From the NCBI GenBank assembly GCA_028565635.1, contig JAOXYB010076943.1, positions 12,203-40,900 of the forward strand: a stretch of 28,698 nt of DNA. Reading direction: 5' to 3'. Under the pieces are notes generated by a model. That model did not search any database. It had not been told where the DNA came from and worked only from the letters and a program-made list of their open reading frames with translations. Positions 28,102 to 28,698 of the stretch are shown in pieces. The position numbers were made by a program, and so were the translations under genes. Each line of letters opens with the position of its first letter. Within the stretch, counting starts at the first letter, position 1. Origin of the DNA: Phoronis ovalis. Lineage: Eukaryota; Phoronida; Phoronidae.

Positions 28102-28698
28102 CTGAAAAGGAAAGACATGGTTATAGCATAAATTCAATAAATTAACTGTTTGAAGGTACGTCCAAAATAAGAAACTTAATTGTGTCCAGTTTGATTTGTT
28201 CTTTAGTGTTGCCAAGGTCACACAAATAAAAATTAAGTTTAAACAATAGCTCTTGAGATTCAGTGAGAAATCATTCACTCCAACAAATAGAACTAAGGAA
28301 TTTCTTGTATTATACTACAATCAAATCATATTGAGTGCTGGTTGATTAAGCAATGCTACCATCTTATGCATGATTATAAACAAACTACCACATCTAAAAC
28401 TCTTCCTCATTCTCTATCCTGGTCACAGACAAGTATATATTCTATTGCCATAAAGAAAGGTTATACGAAATTCAGATAGGGAACGATATACATGAAAGGA
28501 ATTGGTGAAATTATACAGAAATGATTTGCTAAATACCAACTGTGATTGATAGATCTTTAGGGAGAATATATCCAATATGTTCATATATTTCCATCTCCAA
28601 TGCATCAATTGCATGGCTTATTATAGTCTAAGTTTAGACCCTTGTTTGTATTTTTAAATTCATTTTTGTTAAAAATTGAGTTTAAATCCCTATATAAA
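28102..28698 (-). other. CLASP intron, 5' side
   Basis: About 600 nt of AT-rich sequence upstream of the first CLASP exon in the window. No exon with CLASP similarity was found. The acceptor for that exon (CCTTTTCAG) is at 28110-28102. Confidence 0.6.

Noticed and set aside
1-28698. tRNA, rRNA, viral or prokaryotic mobile-gene content
   Set aside because: Looked for and not seen. No cloverleaf-like sequence, no reverse transcriptase, integrase or transposase motifs, and all clear coding sequence belongs to two ordinary animal genes.

Overview
This is a nuclear genomic segment from an animal. It is AT-rich, its genes are split by GT-AG introns, and it carries the 3' parts of two convergent protein-coding genes. 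Both genes were assembled by hand from splice sites, reading-frame phase and protein similarity recalled from knowledge of the families; no search was run. The CLASP protein is close to vertebrate CLASP1/2 along its length and is spread over about 30 small exons. That fits a slowly evolving, intron-rich invertebrate (mollusc-like or another lophotrochozoan, a cnidarian, or an invertebrate deuterostome), but the exact taxon cannot be read from the window.

Positions 1-4860 (+): nine exons, the last ones of an ankyrin-repeat gene whose 5' end lies before the window. They encode 684 residues: four ankyrin repeats, a single 774-nt exon coding a Ser-rich low-complexity insert, two further ankyrin repeats and a short tail ending in TAA at 4858-4860. 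I do not recognise the orthologue.

Positions 4861-7267: the gap between the two stop codons, holding the two facing 3' UTRs, with polyadenylation-signal hexamers on both strands.

Positions 7268-28101 (-): the C-terminal three quarters of a CLASP (CLIP-associating protein, a microtubule plus-end rescue and anti-catastrophe factor). Up to 31 exons encode about 1,239 residues. In protein order these are a basic linker with two small optional exons (28101-27307), TOG2 (26895-24321), a Ser/Arg-rich linker with a 24-nt microexon and two TxIP EB1-binding motifs (24321-19857), an acidic Ser-rich stretch (19396-19286), TOG3 (16863-13320) with an in-frame 81-nt candidate cassette exon, a linker with a DSGIQS motif (12810-12552), and the C-terminal TOG-like CLIP-interacting domain (12131-7268). 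TOG1 and the start codon lie beyond position 28698. Every exon junction kept one open frame, which is the main support for the model.

The introns hold most of the unexplained structure. There is an imperfect palindrome of about 600 bp (8929-9530), a four-copy 28-bp minisatellite next to a 5' splice site (9591-9702), a 43-bp duplication that doubles a branch-point-like motif (25558-25646), a MITE-like element with TA flanks (22679-22886), a triplicated 11-mer (14306-14338), and RBFOX-type TGCATG motifs beside the small optional exons and clustered in one long intron. That same intron contains an exon-like open frame that is not CLASP (10654-10865). There are no recognisable tRNA or rRNA genes, CRISPR arrays or prokaryotic features.
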